Assembly (NCBI GenBank): GCA_002746605.1
Contig: PDPT01000038.1
Location: 1 to 64,000, forward strand
Source: Ignavibacteriota bacterium
GTDB taxonomy: Bacteria > Bacteroidota > Ignavibacteria > Ignavibacteriales > Melioribacteraceae
Direction: 5' to 3'
Length of the DNA stretch: 64,000 bases
Shown: one piece after another, positions 1 to 8,761 of the stretch
How the letters are laid out: each line of letters opens with the position of its first letter
Position numbering within the stretch: position 1 is the first letter of the stretch
Position numbers and translations under genes: made by a program
The notes under the pieces: model-generated
Database searches by the model: none
Told to the model about the DNA's origin: nothing
The model's input: the letters and a program-made list of their open reading frames with translations, nothing else

Positions 1-913
1 AATTTTACCATCTTGCATCACGCGGTCATAGTATTTTACACCACCTTTGGCAATACGTACATTTTTGATAAAACGCATCTCTTCGGGAGCACCATTTCCT
101 GAACCAACAATTGTAAACCCTGAAGGATTACCTTCAAAATGAGGAATATTTACCAAACGGGTATCATCCATGTATACCTTTAACTTACCCTTGGTATAGG
201 CTATAGATATATGTCTCCAAACCGGATTTCCTCCTTCTTCTAAATTATCGCTATCTGTTCCCGGAAGATTTTTGCTGCCGGTTGTTCTCGTATAAACATT
301 ATTCGCATAAACAGATATTTGACAATCACCATAATCCCCTGTTTCCATACCTTGATTTTCTTGATTTTTAGTATCAAACAAATAAAGATGATACGCAGTA
401 TAACTCGGAGCAAAATACAAATCCATTTCTATGGTAAACACATCGGGCAGGTAATCTTCTTTTCTGTTTTTAAGATAAGGAATAATAGTGCCGTAACGCT
501 CTCTCATATAATTCGCCGTTTTCTTCCATCGGTGAAGGACCGTCTTCAAAAATGATCTCGTCGCCGGGCACAAAGTCGAACTTACTCCATACCACTTTGG
601 GCGTATGCTTTTTATGTTGAGCTTGTTGGTTATTTGTGTTTTCTTCCTGTCCTGGGGCATTACCGTCTTGTTGTTCCTTATCATTGCTATTCTGTTGAGG
701 ATCTTTTTCTCCTTTTCCATCTATTGCATCTTCAGTTTCGTCAAATACTTTGTCTATACCTTTATCTACACGTTTTTGTGTGCGTTCTTCCGCTTCTTTT
801 TCAATTTTCTTTTTAGCGTGTTCTTTTAATTTTTTCCAAAATTGGGCTTCTGTTGGTTGTGCGAGTGCAAGATTTAATATTATTGTTCCGAAAATTAATA
901 AAAATTTTTTCAT
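1..913 (-). pseudogene. OmpA-family envelope protein, frameshifted and cut by the window edge
   Basis: Reading begins at ATG 913 with a signal peptide (MKKFLLIFGTIILNLALAQP), then a charged Lys/Glu/Gln/Asn-rich stretch and the motif WSKFDFVPGDEIIFEDG, which I recall from the N-terminal region of FCB OmpA-family proteins. This frame stops at 470. From about position 505 a second frame stays open to base 1 and continues the same family (PYLKNRKEDYLPDVFTIEMD, then YMDDTRLVNIP and FTIVGSGNG). The two halves join at ENGE/ERYGTIIPY. Family members I remember have roughly 25 more residues here (ENGEFPSRWD and following), so the lesion looks like a deletion that also changed frame. The C-terminal OmpA domain would lie outside the window. 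It could be a sequencing error, but the neighbouring regulator is also broken. Confidence 0.75.
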
Positions 914-956
914 AAGTGTTCTCTTTTTTTATTAAAATGTTTGATAAGAAATTAAT

Positions 957-964
957 CAAATGTA
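957..964 (-). promoter_or_regulatory. Possible -7 element (TACATTTG) for the OmpA-type gene
   Basis: On the minus strand the octamer TACATTTG fits the Bacteroidota -7 consensus TAnnTTTG and lies about 44 bp before the ATG at 913. I could not find a matching TTTG or TTG element 19-21 bp upstream, so this is only a half-site match. Confidence 0.25.
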
Positions 965-1003
965 AAAGTAGAAAAATTTTAGGATATTTTTATAATAATA
1001 GTA

Positions 1004-1030
1004 GGTGATTTTTATCACCCGTAAGGGTGA
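1004..1030. promoter_or_regulatory. Overlapping inverted repeats that could form alternative hairpins
   Basis: GGTGAT (1004-1009) pairs with ATCACC (1014-1019) across a TTTT loop. The overlapping TCACCC (1015-1020) pairs with GGGTGA (1025-1030) across a GTAA loop. Both stems are perfect 6-mers and share the central arm, so they exclude each other. The element lies between the 3' end of the broken TPR-LuxR gene and the start of the OmpA-type gene. It could be a terminator, a protein-binding palindrome or a switch; the sequence does not decide. Confidence 0.45.
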
Positions 1031-1131
1031 ATTTGTAGTTTTTCAGTTTTAATTTATTTAGAATATATGGGGTTATGTTTTTATGAGAACTAAATGATAA
1101 TAAGTTTGAAATGCGAGTTTTAGCATTTTAA

Positions 1132-2720
1132 TTATTCTATCAAGTTTGTGTTTTCTTTTATTTTTTGGATAACTTGTATTCTATTTCGTACATCCATTTT
1201 GCCGTAAATGTTTTTTATATGAGATTTTACCGTATTTATAGAGATGTAAAGTTCTTCGGATATTTGTTTATTTGTGTTTCCTTTTAAGAGAAATTTAAGT
1301 ACTTCAAGTTCTCTTTGTGAGAGTTGAAAGTCTTTAAGTTGTTCTTTTAGTGTTTTTTCCTCCTTGGGAAATTTGGAATTTATTTCTATCTGTTTTACAT
1401 AAAACTGCAATTCCTCTTTCATTTTTTTCAATTTTAATTCTGATTTGCGTCTATTTATAAAATAAATGGCTATAGCTGATACAAAAGCTAAAATACCGAG
1501 TACAATAGCATAAATTAATTTTTGGAAATTGTTTTTTGCTTGGTTTACAAATTCTTTTTTCTCTTTGGATAATTTTTTTATTTTTTTTCTTTATCTAAAC
1601 TTTGTTGTTCTATTTGTGAACTGATAATACTTTTTAGCGAAGTTTCATTAAGAATACTGTCTTTTATGTTTATTGTAAGTTTTTGTATTTCAAAAGCCTT
1701 TTTGAAATTTCTTTTTAGTTCATAGTAGTTTATAAGTGCGTTATTGCCAAGTAATACATTTTCTTTAGAACTTATTTTCGCTGCGTATTTTAGTCATGTT
1801 TGTATATTTTTTAATCCTGTCTCGTAATTAGCTTGGTGTATTTGATTGTTTCCTATATTTATCAGAGTGTTTGATAAATATCGATAATTTTTATCCTTTA
1901 AAAATAACTTAGCTGCCTGCTTATAATAAAAATATATTATATTTTTCTTGTTTTTGGTATAGCAAACCTAACAGATTTAGTTCAGGTCCGGCTTTATTCA
2001 TTTTTTTCGTTGTTTTGCATATTGCAAGGCTCTTTCTAAATAGACTTTAGCGGAATCATAATTCCCCATGTATATGTTAGTTTCTCCGATATTTGCCAAA
2101 TCATATTCTATACCTTGTTTATTATTATTAGAAACTTCTAATTGCAAAGCTTTTTTAAAATAGTATAGAGCAGTTTTATATTTTTTAATGTCGATAAATA
2201 TATTTCCAATTCCATTTAATGCAATAGCCTGACTGGATGTTAAATTGATTTTTTCTGATAGTTTATAAGCCTTAAAGTAGTAATCAAAGGATTTATCTTC
2301 TATATTTACTCTTCTGTAGGCAACTCCAATATTGTTAAGACATTTTATAGTTTCAATTGTATCAATAGTTTGTTCCAGATAAGTTAATGCTCTCTTATGA
2401 TTTTCAATAGCAGTATAGTAATCATAGTTATACCTTGCTGTTAAACCTTTCCTTTGGTAAGCTTTCCCTAATCCTTCAATATAAAATAATTTATCACCTA
2501 TGCTGATAGCACTATCTATAATCTCGTAATTTACATATCCCTTTTTTGCAGCATTTTTAAACAAAATTGTAAGTTCATCAACTTTATTTTTTGTATCGGG
2601 TCTATTAACAATAATAGTAAACATGCTATCTGTTTTCTTTTGTAAGTTGTGTTGACTAAAGGAATAGTTTGTAAAAAGTACAAAGATAAGAGTTAAGTAT
2701 TTTATTAAATATCTTCTCAT
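1132..2720 (-). pseudogene. Decayed TPR-LuxR transcriptional regulator
   Basis: The N-terminal part (ATG 2720 to a stop at 1998) has a signal-like segment and TPR-type helices (KSFDYYFKAYKLSE, KTALYYFKKALQLE, DSAKVYLERALQYAK). Hand translation recovers the rest in other frames: LNLLGLLYQKQEKYN near 1980-1940, YFYYKQAAKLFLKDKNYRYL near 1940-1880, an in-frame TGA near 1793, a coiled segment, a membrane segment (LIYAIVLGILAFVSAIAIYF) around 1535-1475, and a LuxR helix-turn-helix (LSQRELEVLKFLLKGNTNKQ) ending at 1132. Frameshifts sit near 1986, 1940 and 1592, at or near poly-A or AT-rich runs. The intact family is a periplasmic TPR sensor, one membrane helix and a cytoplasmic LuxR domain. The HTH half alone is open and could in principle still be made. 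Confidence 0.8.
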
Positions 2721-2771
2721 ATTTTTCTAAGAATTATAGGCCCTTTTCTACTATATTTAATTGATCGAATT

Positions 2772-2802
2772 CAAAGTTAAGGATATTGATAAAATATTCA
2801 AA
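2772..2802 (-). promoter_or_regulatory. Bacteroidota-type promoter for the TPR-LuxR regulator
   Basis: On the minus strand TTTG (2802-2799) is followed after 19 bp by TAACTTTG (2779-2772), matching the -33/-7 consensus TTTG-N19-21-TAnnTTTG. The -33 TTTG is itself the end of another TAACTTTG copy (2806-2799). The expected transcript start is about 45 nt before the ATG at 2720. The promoter looks intact although the gene is broken. Confidence 0.55.
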
Positions 2803-3039
2803 GTTAAATTATTGTTAGAAATTTATTCTAAAAGTGAGAATAATATTTTAACGAATATTTATTATAACATTTAAAATTATTAAGTATTCTCAACAGAAAT
2901 TCTTTTTTTCTCATAATTGGTAAATTATTATTTAATATTTTTTAAATCAACTTTATCAGTTTTCCGAAAAAATTGCTCCTATAACTCTTAAACAAAGATT
3001 TATAAAAAAAATAAAAAATATGAATATTTATTAGGTTTT

Positions 3040-3068
3040 TTGGCATAAAACTTATATCATTAGATTAT
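3040..3068 (+). promoter_or_regulatory. Weak promoter candidate for korDABC
   Basis: TTGGCA (3040-3045), 17 bp, GATTAT (3063-3068) lies about 25 bp before the korD start. A Shine-Dalgarno sequence (AGGAGA) precedes the ATG at 3093. The hexamers match consensus only partly. Confidence 0.35.
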
Positions 3069-3092
3069 ATAAGGTTAAAAATAGGAGAACTT

Positions 3093-3380
3093 ATGGCAAA
3101 AGTTAAAGGCGATATTATAATTGATATCGAAAAATGTAAAGGTTGCGAACTCTGTGTGGAAGCTTGCTCGCAAGGAAGTCTCGAAACAGCTCGCCAAGTA
3201 AATAGTAAAGGTTATTTATATATCGTAAAAGTTGATGATAATTGTACTGGATGTACAAATTGTGCACTCGTATGTCCCGAAGGAGGAATAACCGTTTACA
3301 GAAGTACAAATAAAGGTAGAAAGAAAATAGCTGAAGTTAAAAATGTTAATAGAGATATGAGAATTGAGGTGAATGAATGA
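3093..3380 (+). CDS. korD: 2-oxoacid:ferredoxin oxidoreductase, ferredoxin-like (delta) subunit
   Basis: A 95-residue two-cluster ferredoxin. Cysteines fall in two CxxCxxCxxxC sets (C15, C18, C21, C25 and C51, C54, C57, C61), each expected to bind a 4Fe-4S cluster. In the KorDABC/VorDABC family this subunit passes electrons from the thiamine-diphosphate site to free ferredoxin. The ATG follows a good Shine-Dalgarno (AGGAGA). Its stop overlaps the next start in an ATGA arrangement, so translation is likely coupled. The substrate is not certain: 2-oxoglutarate is most likely in an anaerobic or reductive TCA setting, but branched-chain 2-oxoacids are possible. Confidence 0.88.
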   Translation: MAKVKGDIIIDIEKCKGCELCVEACSQGSLETARQVNSKGYLYIVKVDDNCTGCTNCALVCPEGGITVYRSTNKGRKKIAEVKNVNRDMRIEVNE

Positions 3381-4450
3381 AAAAAGACCTCAAATTAATG
3401 AAAGGAAATGAAGCTATGGCAGAAGCTGCCATTAGGGCAGGCTGCGATGCTTATTTTGGCTATCCTATTACTCCTCAATCAGAAGTTTTGGAATATTTAA
3501 GTCGCGAAGCGGAAAAAAGAACCGGAATGGTTGTGCTTCAAGCGGAAAGTGAAGTTGCTTCTATTAATATGGTTTATGGTGCAGCCGGAACAGGCAAAAA
3601 AATTATGACATCTTCATCAAGCCCCGGTATGAGCTTGATGATGGAAGGAGTTTCTTACATCGCTTGTGCGGAGTTACCTTGCTTATTAGTAAACGTAAAC
3701 AGAGGTGGACCAGGTCTCGGTACAATCCAACCAAGCCAAGCAGATTATTTTCAAGCGGTTAAAGGTGGAGGACACGGAGATTACAAATTGCTTGTACTTG
3801 CTCCTGCAACAGTTCAAGAAATGGCTGATTTTGTAAAACTCGGTTTTGAACTTGCATTTAAATATAGAATTCCTTCAATGATCTTAACTGATGGTGCTCT
3901 CGGACAGATGATGGAAAAAGTTGAATTGGCTCCGCAAGAAGAAAGAACATTCGAAAAACTGCCTTGGGCTATCACAGGCAAAATCGAAGACAGACCTAAA
4001 AATTCTATTACTTCCCTGCACTTGAAATCAGAAAAAATGGAAGAAATTAATGTAAAACTTCAAAAGAAATATAAAGAAATAGAAAAAAACGAAATAAGAT
4101 ACGAAACAATCGATTGTGAAGATGCTGATTACATTATAACAGCTTACGGATTAGTTGCAAGAATCTGTAGTAAAGCAGCTCAACTTGCAAGAGAAAAGGG
4201 AATTAAAGTCGGTGTTATTAGACCAATTACACTCTTTCCGTTTCCTTCACAAATTATTAACGATTATGCCGGAAAAGTAAAGGGGATTCTTGATGTGGAA
4301 ATGAATGCCGGACAAATGGTTGAAGATGTAAGACTCGCAGTAAACGGAAAAGTGCCTGTTGAGTTTTATGGAAGAATGGGAGGAATTGTTCCTGATCCTG
4401 AAGAAATATTAAATGTACTCGAAGAAAAATTAGTGGGGGTTGCTGTATGA
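3377..4450 (+). CDS. korA: 2-oxoacid:ferredoxin oxidoreductase, alpha subunit (KorA/VorB type)
   Basis: At 357 residues it has the usual length for this subunit. The N-terminal pyrimidine-binding-like domain carries Y29-PITPQSE, typical of 2-oxoacid:acceptor oxidoreductases; the C-terminal part (about 245-350) is the transketolase-C-like domain (VIRPITLFPFP). The complex oxidatively decarboxylates a 2-oxoacid to acyl-CoA and reduces ferredoxin, or runs in reverse to fix CO2. It overlaps both neighbours by 4 bp. Automatic pipelines often call this family VorB, so the substrate should be left open. Confidence 0.87.
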   Translation: MKKDLKLMKGNEAMAEAAIRAGCDAYFGYPITPQSEVLEYLSREAEKRTGMVVLQAESEVASINMVYGAAGTGKKIMTSSSSPGMSLMMEGVSYIACAELPCLLVNVNRGGPGLGTIQPSQADYFQAVKGGGHGDYKLLVLAPATVQEMADFVKLGFELAFKYRIPSMILTDGALGQMMEKVELAPQEERTFEKLPWAITGKIEDRPKNSITSLHLKSEKMEEINVKLQKKYKEIEKNEIRYETIDCEDADYIITAYGLVARICSKAAQLAREKGIKVGVIRPITLFPFPSQIINDYAGKVKGILDVEMNAGQMVEDVRLAVNGKVPVEFYGRMGGIVPDPEEILNVLEEKLVGVAV

Positions 4451-5271
4451 ATGAAAGAGCGTTAATGGATGATCAACATTATGAACATGAGTTAAGAGAA
4501 GTTCATGAAGAATTATTTCAAGAAGAAAATATAGTTTATGAAAAACCGGGAACTTTAATAGATGTTACAATGCATTATTGTCCGGGATGTGGTCACGGAG
4601 TAGTTCATCGTTTAATTGCAGAAGTTATAGATGAAATGGGAATTCAATCCGAAACAATTGGTGTTGCTCCTGTTGGTTGTGCCGTACTTGCATACAATTA
4701 TTTAAATATTGATATGTCCGAAGCCGCACATGGAAGAGCATCTGCAGTAGCAACAGGAATAAAAAGAGTAATGCCCGAAAAATATGTTTTTTCTTATCAA
4801 GGTGATGGTGATCTTGCAGCAATAGGAACCGGTGAAACAATCCACACTTGTAACAGAGGAGAAAATGTACTTATTGTTTTTATTAATAACGGTATTTACG
4901 GAATGACCGGTGGACAAATGGCTCCCACTACATTGCCCGGAATGAAATCTACAACTTCTCCTTACGGTAGAGATGTTGCAACAATGGGTGCTCCATTAAA
5001 AATTACTGAACTTGTTGCTCAATTGCCCGGAACTTATTATGTTACACGTCAATCAGTTCATAAGCCTGCTAATGTTCGTAAAGCAAAGAAAGCAATTGAG
5101 AAAGGTTTTCAATATCAAAAAGATAAAAAAGGAACAAGCTTTATTGAAGTTGTAACTAACTGTCCCTCTAACTGGAAAATGACACCAATTGAATCGAATC
5201 ATTGGTTAGACGAAAATATGCTTCCGTTCTATCCGCTCGGTGATATTAAAAAACCCGAAAGGAGGAAATAA
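4447..5271 (+). CDS. korB: 2-oxoacid:ferredoxin oxidoreductase, beta (thiamine-diphosphate) subunit
   Basis: The 274 residues hold CPGCGHG (45-51), the GDGD motif (119-122) followed by the paired Asn (147-148) that bind Mg-thiamine diphosphate, and GMTGGQMAPTT. This is the catalytic beta subunit, working with KorA. Start ATG 4447 overlaps the korA stop; ATG 4465 is an alternative that would remove six residues. The 2-bp gap to the gamma subunit supports one four-gene operon. Confidence 0.88.
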   Translation: MNERALMDDQHYEHELREVHEELFQEENIVYEKPGTLIDVTMHYCPGCGHGVVHRLIAEVIDEMGIQSETIGVAPVGCAVLAYNYLNIDMSEAAHGRASAVATGIKRVMPEKYVFSYQGDGDLAAIGTGETIHTCNRGENVLIVFINNGIYGMTGGQMAPTTLPGMKSTTSPYGRDVATMGAPLKITELVAQLPGTYYVTRQSVHKPANVRKAKKAIEKGFQYQKDKKGTSFIEVVTNCPSNWKMTPIESNHWLDENMLPFYPLGDIKKPERRK

Positions 5272-5273
5272 AA

Positions 5274-5837
5274 ATGACTCAAGAAATTATTATTGCAGGT
5301 TTTGGGGGACAAGGTGTTCTTTCTATGGGAATGATACTTTGTTATTCCGGAATGATTGAAAATAAAGAAGTAAGTTGGATGCCTTCTTACGGACCCGAAA
5401 TGCGTGGCGGAACAGCAAACTGTATGGCAATTATCAGCGATACAAAAATCAGTTCGCCTATTATTTCTAAATTTGATACAGTTATAGCACTCAATCAACC
5501 ATCTTTGGATAAATTTGAAAGTGCGGTTAAACCAAACGGATTATTAATTTACGAATCAAATAATATAATTAATCCGCCTACAAGAACTGATATAGAAATT
5601 ATTTCAATAGATGCAACTAAAGAAGCTGCCAAAATGAAAAATACCAAAATTATGAATATGATTATGCTTGGTGCTTACTTGCAGCAAAGACCCATTATTG
5701 AAATACCGAATATTCTCGAAGGCTTAAAACAAGTATTGCCCGAAAGATATCATCATCTTATTCCTCTTAATGAGCAAGCTTTACGGCGGGGCATGGAAAT
5801 GTCTGAAGAAGCTGTAAAAGCGGTACAACAAAATTAG
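5274..5837 (+). CDS. korC: 2-oxoacid:ferredoxin oxidoreductase, gamma subunit
   Basis: A 187-residue pyruvate/ketoisovalerate oxidoreductase gamma-domain protein. It begins with the characteristic glycine-rich GFGGQGVLSMG (residues 9-19) and has SYGPEMRGGTANC near 38-50. In the family it completes the CoA-binding part of the complex. It is the last gene of korDABC: the preceding Shine-Dalgarno (GGAGG) lies in the korB tail, and a strong intrinsic terminator follows within 10 bp. Confidence 0.87.
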   Translation: MTQEIIIAGFGGQGVLSMGMILCYSGMIENKEVSWMPSYGPEMRGGTANCMAIISDTKISSPIISKFDTVIALNQPSLDKFESAVKPNGLLIYESNNIINPPTRTDIEIISIDATKEAAKMKNTKIMNMIMLGAYLQQRPIIEIPNILEGLKQVLPERYHHLIPLNEQALRRGMEMSEEAVKAVQQN

Positions 5838-5844
5838 TGTTAAG

Positions 5845-5876
5845 AAAAATCCCGTAAACAATTGCGGGATTTTTTG
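5845..5876 (+). terminator. Rho-independent terminator of korDABC
   Basis: The 10-bp perfect stem AAAAATCCCG/CGGGATTTTT (5845-5854 with 5865-5874) encloses a 10-nt loop and runs into a T tract, directly after the korC stop. Confidence 0.85.
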
Positions 5877-6029
5877 TTTATATATTCCGAGCTAATTTAA
5901 AGTTCCGATTTAACAATAATATATGAATATCATAAGAAAGCGAATAATTAAAAAATCGACAAACCGACAGATTTTTTATTTTAATAACTCTGATTATTTA
6001 ATAATAATTTCTTAAAATTATACATTATT

Positions 6030-6061
6030 TTTGAAATTGCTTTCGAAAATGCTTAACTTTG
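6030..6061 (+). promoter_or_regulatory. Bacteroidota-type promoter of the helicase gene
   Basis: TTTG (6030-6033), 20 bp, TAACTTTG (6054-6061) fits the Bacteroidota -33/-7 consensus exactly. The predicted transcript starts only a few bases before ATG 6075, so a later start codon (TTG 6087, preceded by GAGG) may be the one used. Confidence 0.6.
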
Positions 6062-6074
6062 CGGTCTTGCAAAA

Positions 6075-8264
6075 ATGAGGTTAACTTTGAAAATACTAAA
6101 TGATCTAAATGAACAACAAAAAACTGCAGTAAAGTTCAATACTGCTCCACACATGATTGTAGCCGGAGCCGGCTCAGGAAAAACCAGAGTTTTAACATAC
6201 AAAATAGCTTATTTAATCGAAAATGGCTTTCAACCGTCTTCAATATTAGCCCTAACCTTTACAAATAAAGCAGCTAAAGAGATGAAAGACCGAATAATTC
6301 AGCTTGTTGGGAAAAAAGCACATGAAATTTGGATGGGTACTTTCCATTCAATTTTTGCCAGAATATTAAGAGCAGAAGCTAAAAAAATAGGTTATGAAGA
6401 AAATTTTTCAATTTACGACAGAGAAGATTCAGTTGCTTTGGTAAATAGCTGTTTACAAGGTTTAAATATCAGTATTGATAGCTTAAATGCTTCTAAAATA
6501 CAAAGTAGAATAAGCTACTTGAAAAATCAGATGATTTCTGCCGAAGAATATAGCAAACATATTGCAACAGATTTAATTGAGAAGAAAGTTGCTGAAGTTT
6601 ACTTAGAGTATAACAAGCGTTTGAAAGAAAATAACTCAATGGATTTTGATGATTTGTTACTAAAACCTATTGATCTATTTACTAATCATCAAAGAATTCT
6701 TTCAAAATACAGAGGACAATTTAAGTATATTCTTGTTGATGAATATCAAGATACCAATAAAGCACAGTACGAACTTCTTAAACATCTTACCACAACAAGA
6801 ATAAAAATTTGTGTAGTTGGTGATGATGCTCAAAGTATTTACGGATGGCGTGGTGCAGAAATAAAAAATATGCTCAATTTTGAAAAAGATTTTGCTAAAG
6901 CAGAAACTTTTAGGTTAGAACAAAATTATCGTTCAACAGGAAATATTTTAAAAGCTGCCGATTCTATTATAAAAAATAATTCAGGACAAATTAGGAAAAC
7001 ACTTTGGACTGAAAACAATGACGGTGAACAATTATCAGTCCTTAGATGTACAGATGAAAAAGATGAAGCTTATTTAATCGCAAAACGAATTAAAAAGGAA
7101 ATTACATCAAGAAAAATTTCATTAAACGAAATTGCTATTTTGTATAGAATGAATTCGCAATCCAGAGCTTTGGAAGAAGCACTGCGAAGAGAAAAAATTC
7201 CTTATAAGATAATAGGTGGAGTTGAATTTTACAGAAGAAAAGAAGTGAAAGATATTGTTGGATATTTAAGAGTAATAGCAAACCAAGATGATGAAGAAAG
7301 TTTGTTACGAATTATGAATTATCCGCAAAGAGGAATTGGAAACACTTCAATTAGTAAAATGATTGACTTTTCGCGTAAACTTGACATACCTCTTTTTACA
7401 ACAATGTTAAGAGTTTTTGAGGTAATTGAAGTTAAAGAAAGAATCCAGAAAAATGTAAAACAATTCAAATTGTTTCTTGATAAATATATCAATCTTAAAA
7501 ATGAATTATCTTTATTGGAACTTACATCAGCTTTAGTTGATGAACTTGGTATTTTGAGAATGTATAAAGAAGAAAACTCTCAAGAGTCAATGCAAAGATA
7601 TGATAATGTTCAAGAATTGTTATCCGGTATTGCAGAGTTTAGTAAAACAAATCCCAATGCCACAATTCACGATTTCCTTGCAGATGTTTCTTTAATTACT
7701 GGTTTAGATCAATACTCCGATGTAGAAAATTCTGTTACGCTTATGACAATTCATGCTTCTAAAGGATTGGAATTTCCATTGGTGTTTATAACCGGCTGCG
7801 AAGAAGATATATTTCCGCTTAATCAAAGATTTGATTCTAATAGTCAGATTGAAGAAGAAAGAAGACTCTTTTATGTGGCATTAACTAGAGCAGAAAAGAA
7901 AGTGTTTATTTCTTATGCAAGATCAAGATATAGATTTGGTGAAGTCGCATATCAAAGCAAATCAAGATTTATTGAGGAATTAGACCCTGCAACTGTTCAT
8001 GAGCTTAATAAAGGAAATACCAGAAAAGGCGGAAGAAGAAGAAAAGCCTTTTACGATGAACTTTATCAAGAAGATTTTGATGAATTCAACCAAGAAAGGC
8101 GTTCCTTTAGAGTTGGTAGCAGAGTAACTCATGATATGTTTGGAATAGGAAAAGTTCTTAAAATTACAGGAACAGGCGATAACCAAAAAGTAACAATTGC
8201 TTTTGAAGAAAAAGGTACTAAAACTTTATTGCTTAAATTTGCTAATATCAGATTGGCATCGTAA
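6075..8264 (+). CDS. pcrA: UvrD/PcrA-type 3'-5' DNA helicase
   Basis: At 729 residues it is of normal size and has the superfamily 1A motifs in order: Q-motif region LNEQQKTAV, Walker A AGAGSGKT (30-37), motif II LVDEYQDTN, motif III GDDAQSIYGWRGA, motif IV LEQNYRST, motif V VTLMTIHASKGLEF, motif VI RRLFYVALTRA. The C-terminal segment (VTHDMFGIGKVLKI and beyond) is the Tudor-like domain which in PcrA/UvrD contacts RNA polymerase. Roles in the family are nucleotide-excision repair, transcription-coupled repair and clearing replication conflicts. The start is unsure: TTG 6087, with GAGG seven bases upstream, gives MKILNDLN, which matches relatives better than ATG 6075. It is monocistronic. Confidence 0.93.
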   Translation: MRLTLKILNDLNEQQKTAVKFNTAPHMIVAGAGSGKTRVLTYKIAYLIENGFQPSSILALTFTNKAAKEMKDRIIQLVGKKAHEIWMGTFHSIFARILRAEAKKIGYEENFSIYDREDSVALVNSCLQGLNISIDSLNASKIQSRISYLKNQMISAEEYSKHIATDLIEKKVAEVYLEYNKRLKENNSMDFDDLLLKPIDLFTNHQRILSKYRGQFKYILVDEYQDTNKAQYELLKHLTTTRIKICVVGDDAQSIYGWRGAEIKNMLNFEKDFAKAETFRLEQNYRSTGNILKAADSIIKNNSGQIRKTLWTENNDGEQLSVLRCTDEKDEAYLIAKRIKKEITSRKISLNEIAILYRMNSQSRALEEALRREKIPYKIIGGVEFYRRKEVKDIVGYLRVIANQDDEESLLRIMNYPQRGIGNTSISKMIDFSRKLDIPLFTTMLRVFEVIEVKERIQKNVKQFKLFLDKYINLKNELSLLELTSALVDELGILRMYKEENSQESMQRYDNVQELLSGIAEFSKTNPNATIHDFLADVSLITGLDQYSDVENSVTLMTIHASKGLEFPLVFITGCEEDIFPLNQRFDSNSQIEEERRLFYVALTRAEKKVFISYARSRYRFGEVAYQSKSRFIEELDPATVHELNKGNTRKGGRRRKAFYDELYQEDFDEFNQERRSFRVGSRVTHDMFGIGKVLKITGTGDNQKVTIAFEEKGTKTLLLKFANIRLAS

Positions 8265-8298
8265 TTACTCAAAACTTATAAATAGAAAAGATTGAAGC

Positions 8299-8328
8299 GA
8301 AAACTACTTTCTTTGGAGAGTAGTTTTC
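8299..8328. terminator. Inverted repeat after the helicase gene, possible terminator
   Basis: GAAAACTACT (8299-8308) and AGTAGTTTTC (8319-8328) form a perfect 10-bp stem with a 10-nt loop, 35 bp after the helicase stop. The bases that follow (CCAGCTTTTG) are only a poor T tract, so termination is likely but not certain. Confidence 0.5.
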
Positions 8329-8728
8329 CCAGCTTTTGAAACAAAGTTGAAAGATATGAAAAATGTAAAATCTCAATAATTGCTTTCCTCTTATTTTGCG
8401 GGAAATTAACATCTAAAATCTGCTTACTTATTTTTTAGTCAGAATTGTAATATTGTTATAAGTGGTTTTTTGCGATTTGTCAAAAAAGATATTTAGTTTA
8501 ATAATTTATAACTATAAATTATTTCATTGTTTCCTCATTTTTCTATAATAAAAAATATTTTTCTTCATAAGAATTAACTTTTGATTTTATGTCAGTTAGT
8601 TAAAAAACAAATTATAATCGAAATATATTCTAAAATATTGTTTCTCTTAAAAAAGAGGGCCAATCAAAGTTCTTTTGTGAAAAATTTGTATAAAAAATTC
8701 ATCAAAAAGTTTTTTTTTGAATTTTAAA

Positions 8729-8760
8729 CTTGGATTTATCAATCAATTGCTATAACTTTA
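8729..8760 (+). promoter_or_regulatory. Promoter candidate for nrdJ
   Basis: CTTG (8729-8732), 20 bp, TAACTTTA (8753-8760) is one mismatch from consensus in each element of the Bacteroidota-type promoter. Read as a sigma-70 site it gives CTTGGA-N16-TATAAC. The expected transcript starts near 8763-8767, leaving a leader of about 100 nt. Confidence 0.45.
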
Positions 8761-8761
8761 C

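Larger units (their letters stand above)
2721..3092. other. Divergent intergenic region
   Basis: This 372-bp, very AT-rich gap separates the decayed regulator (leftward) from korD (rightward). It holds two copies of a 12-bp direct repeat, ATTCAAAGTTAA (2769-2780 and 2796-2807), which form a leftward promoter candidate, and a weak rightward promoter near 3040-3068. No coding sequence or RNA gene was recognised. Confidence 0.6.
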
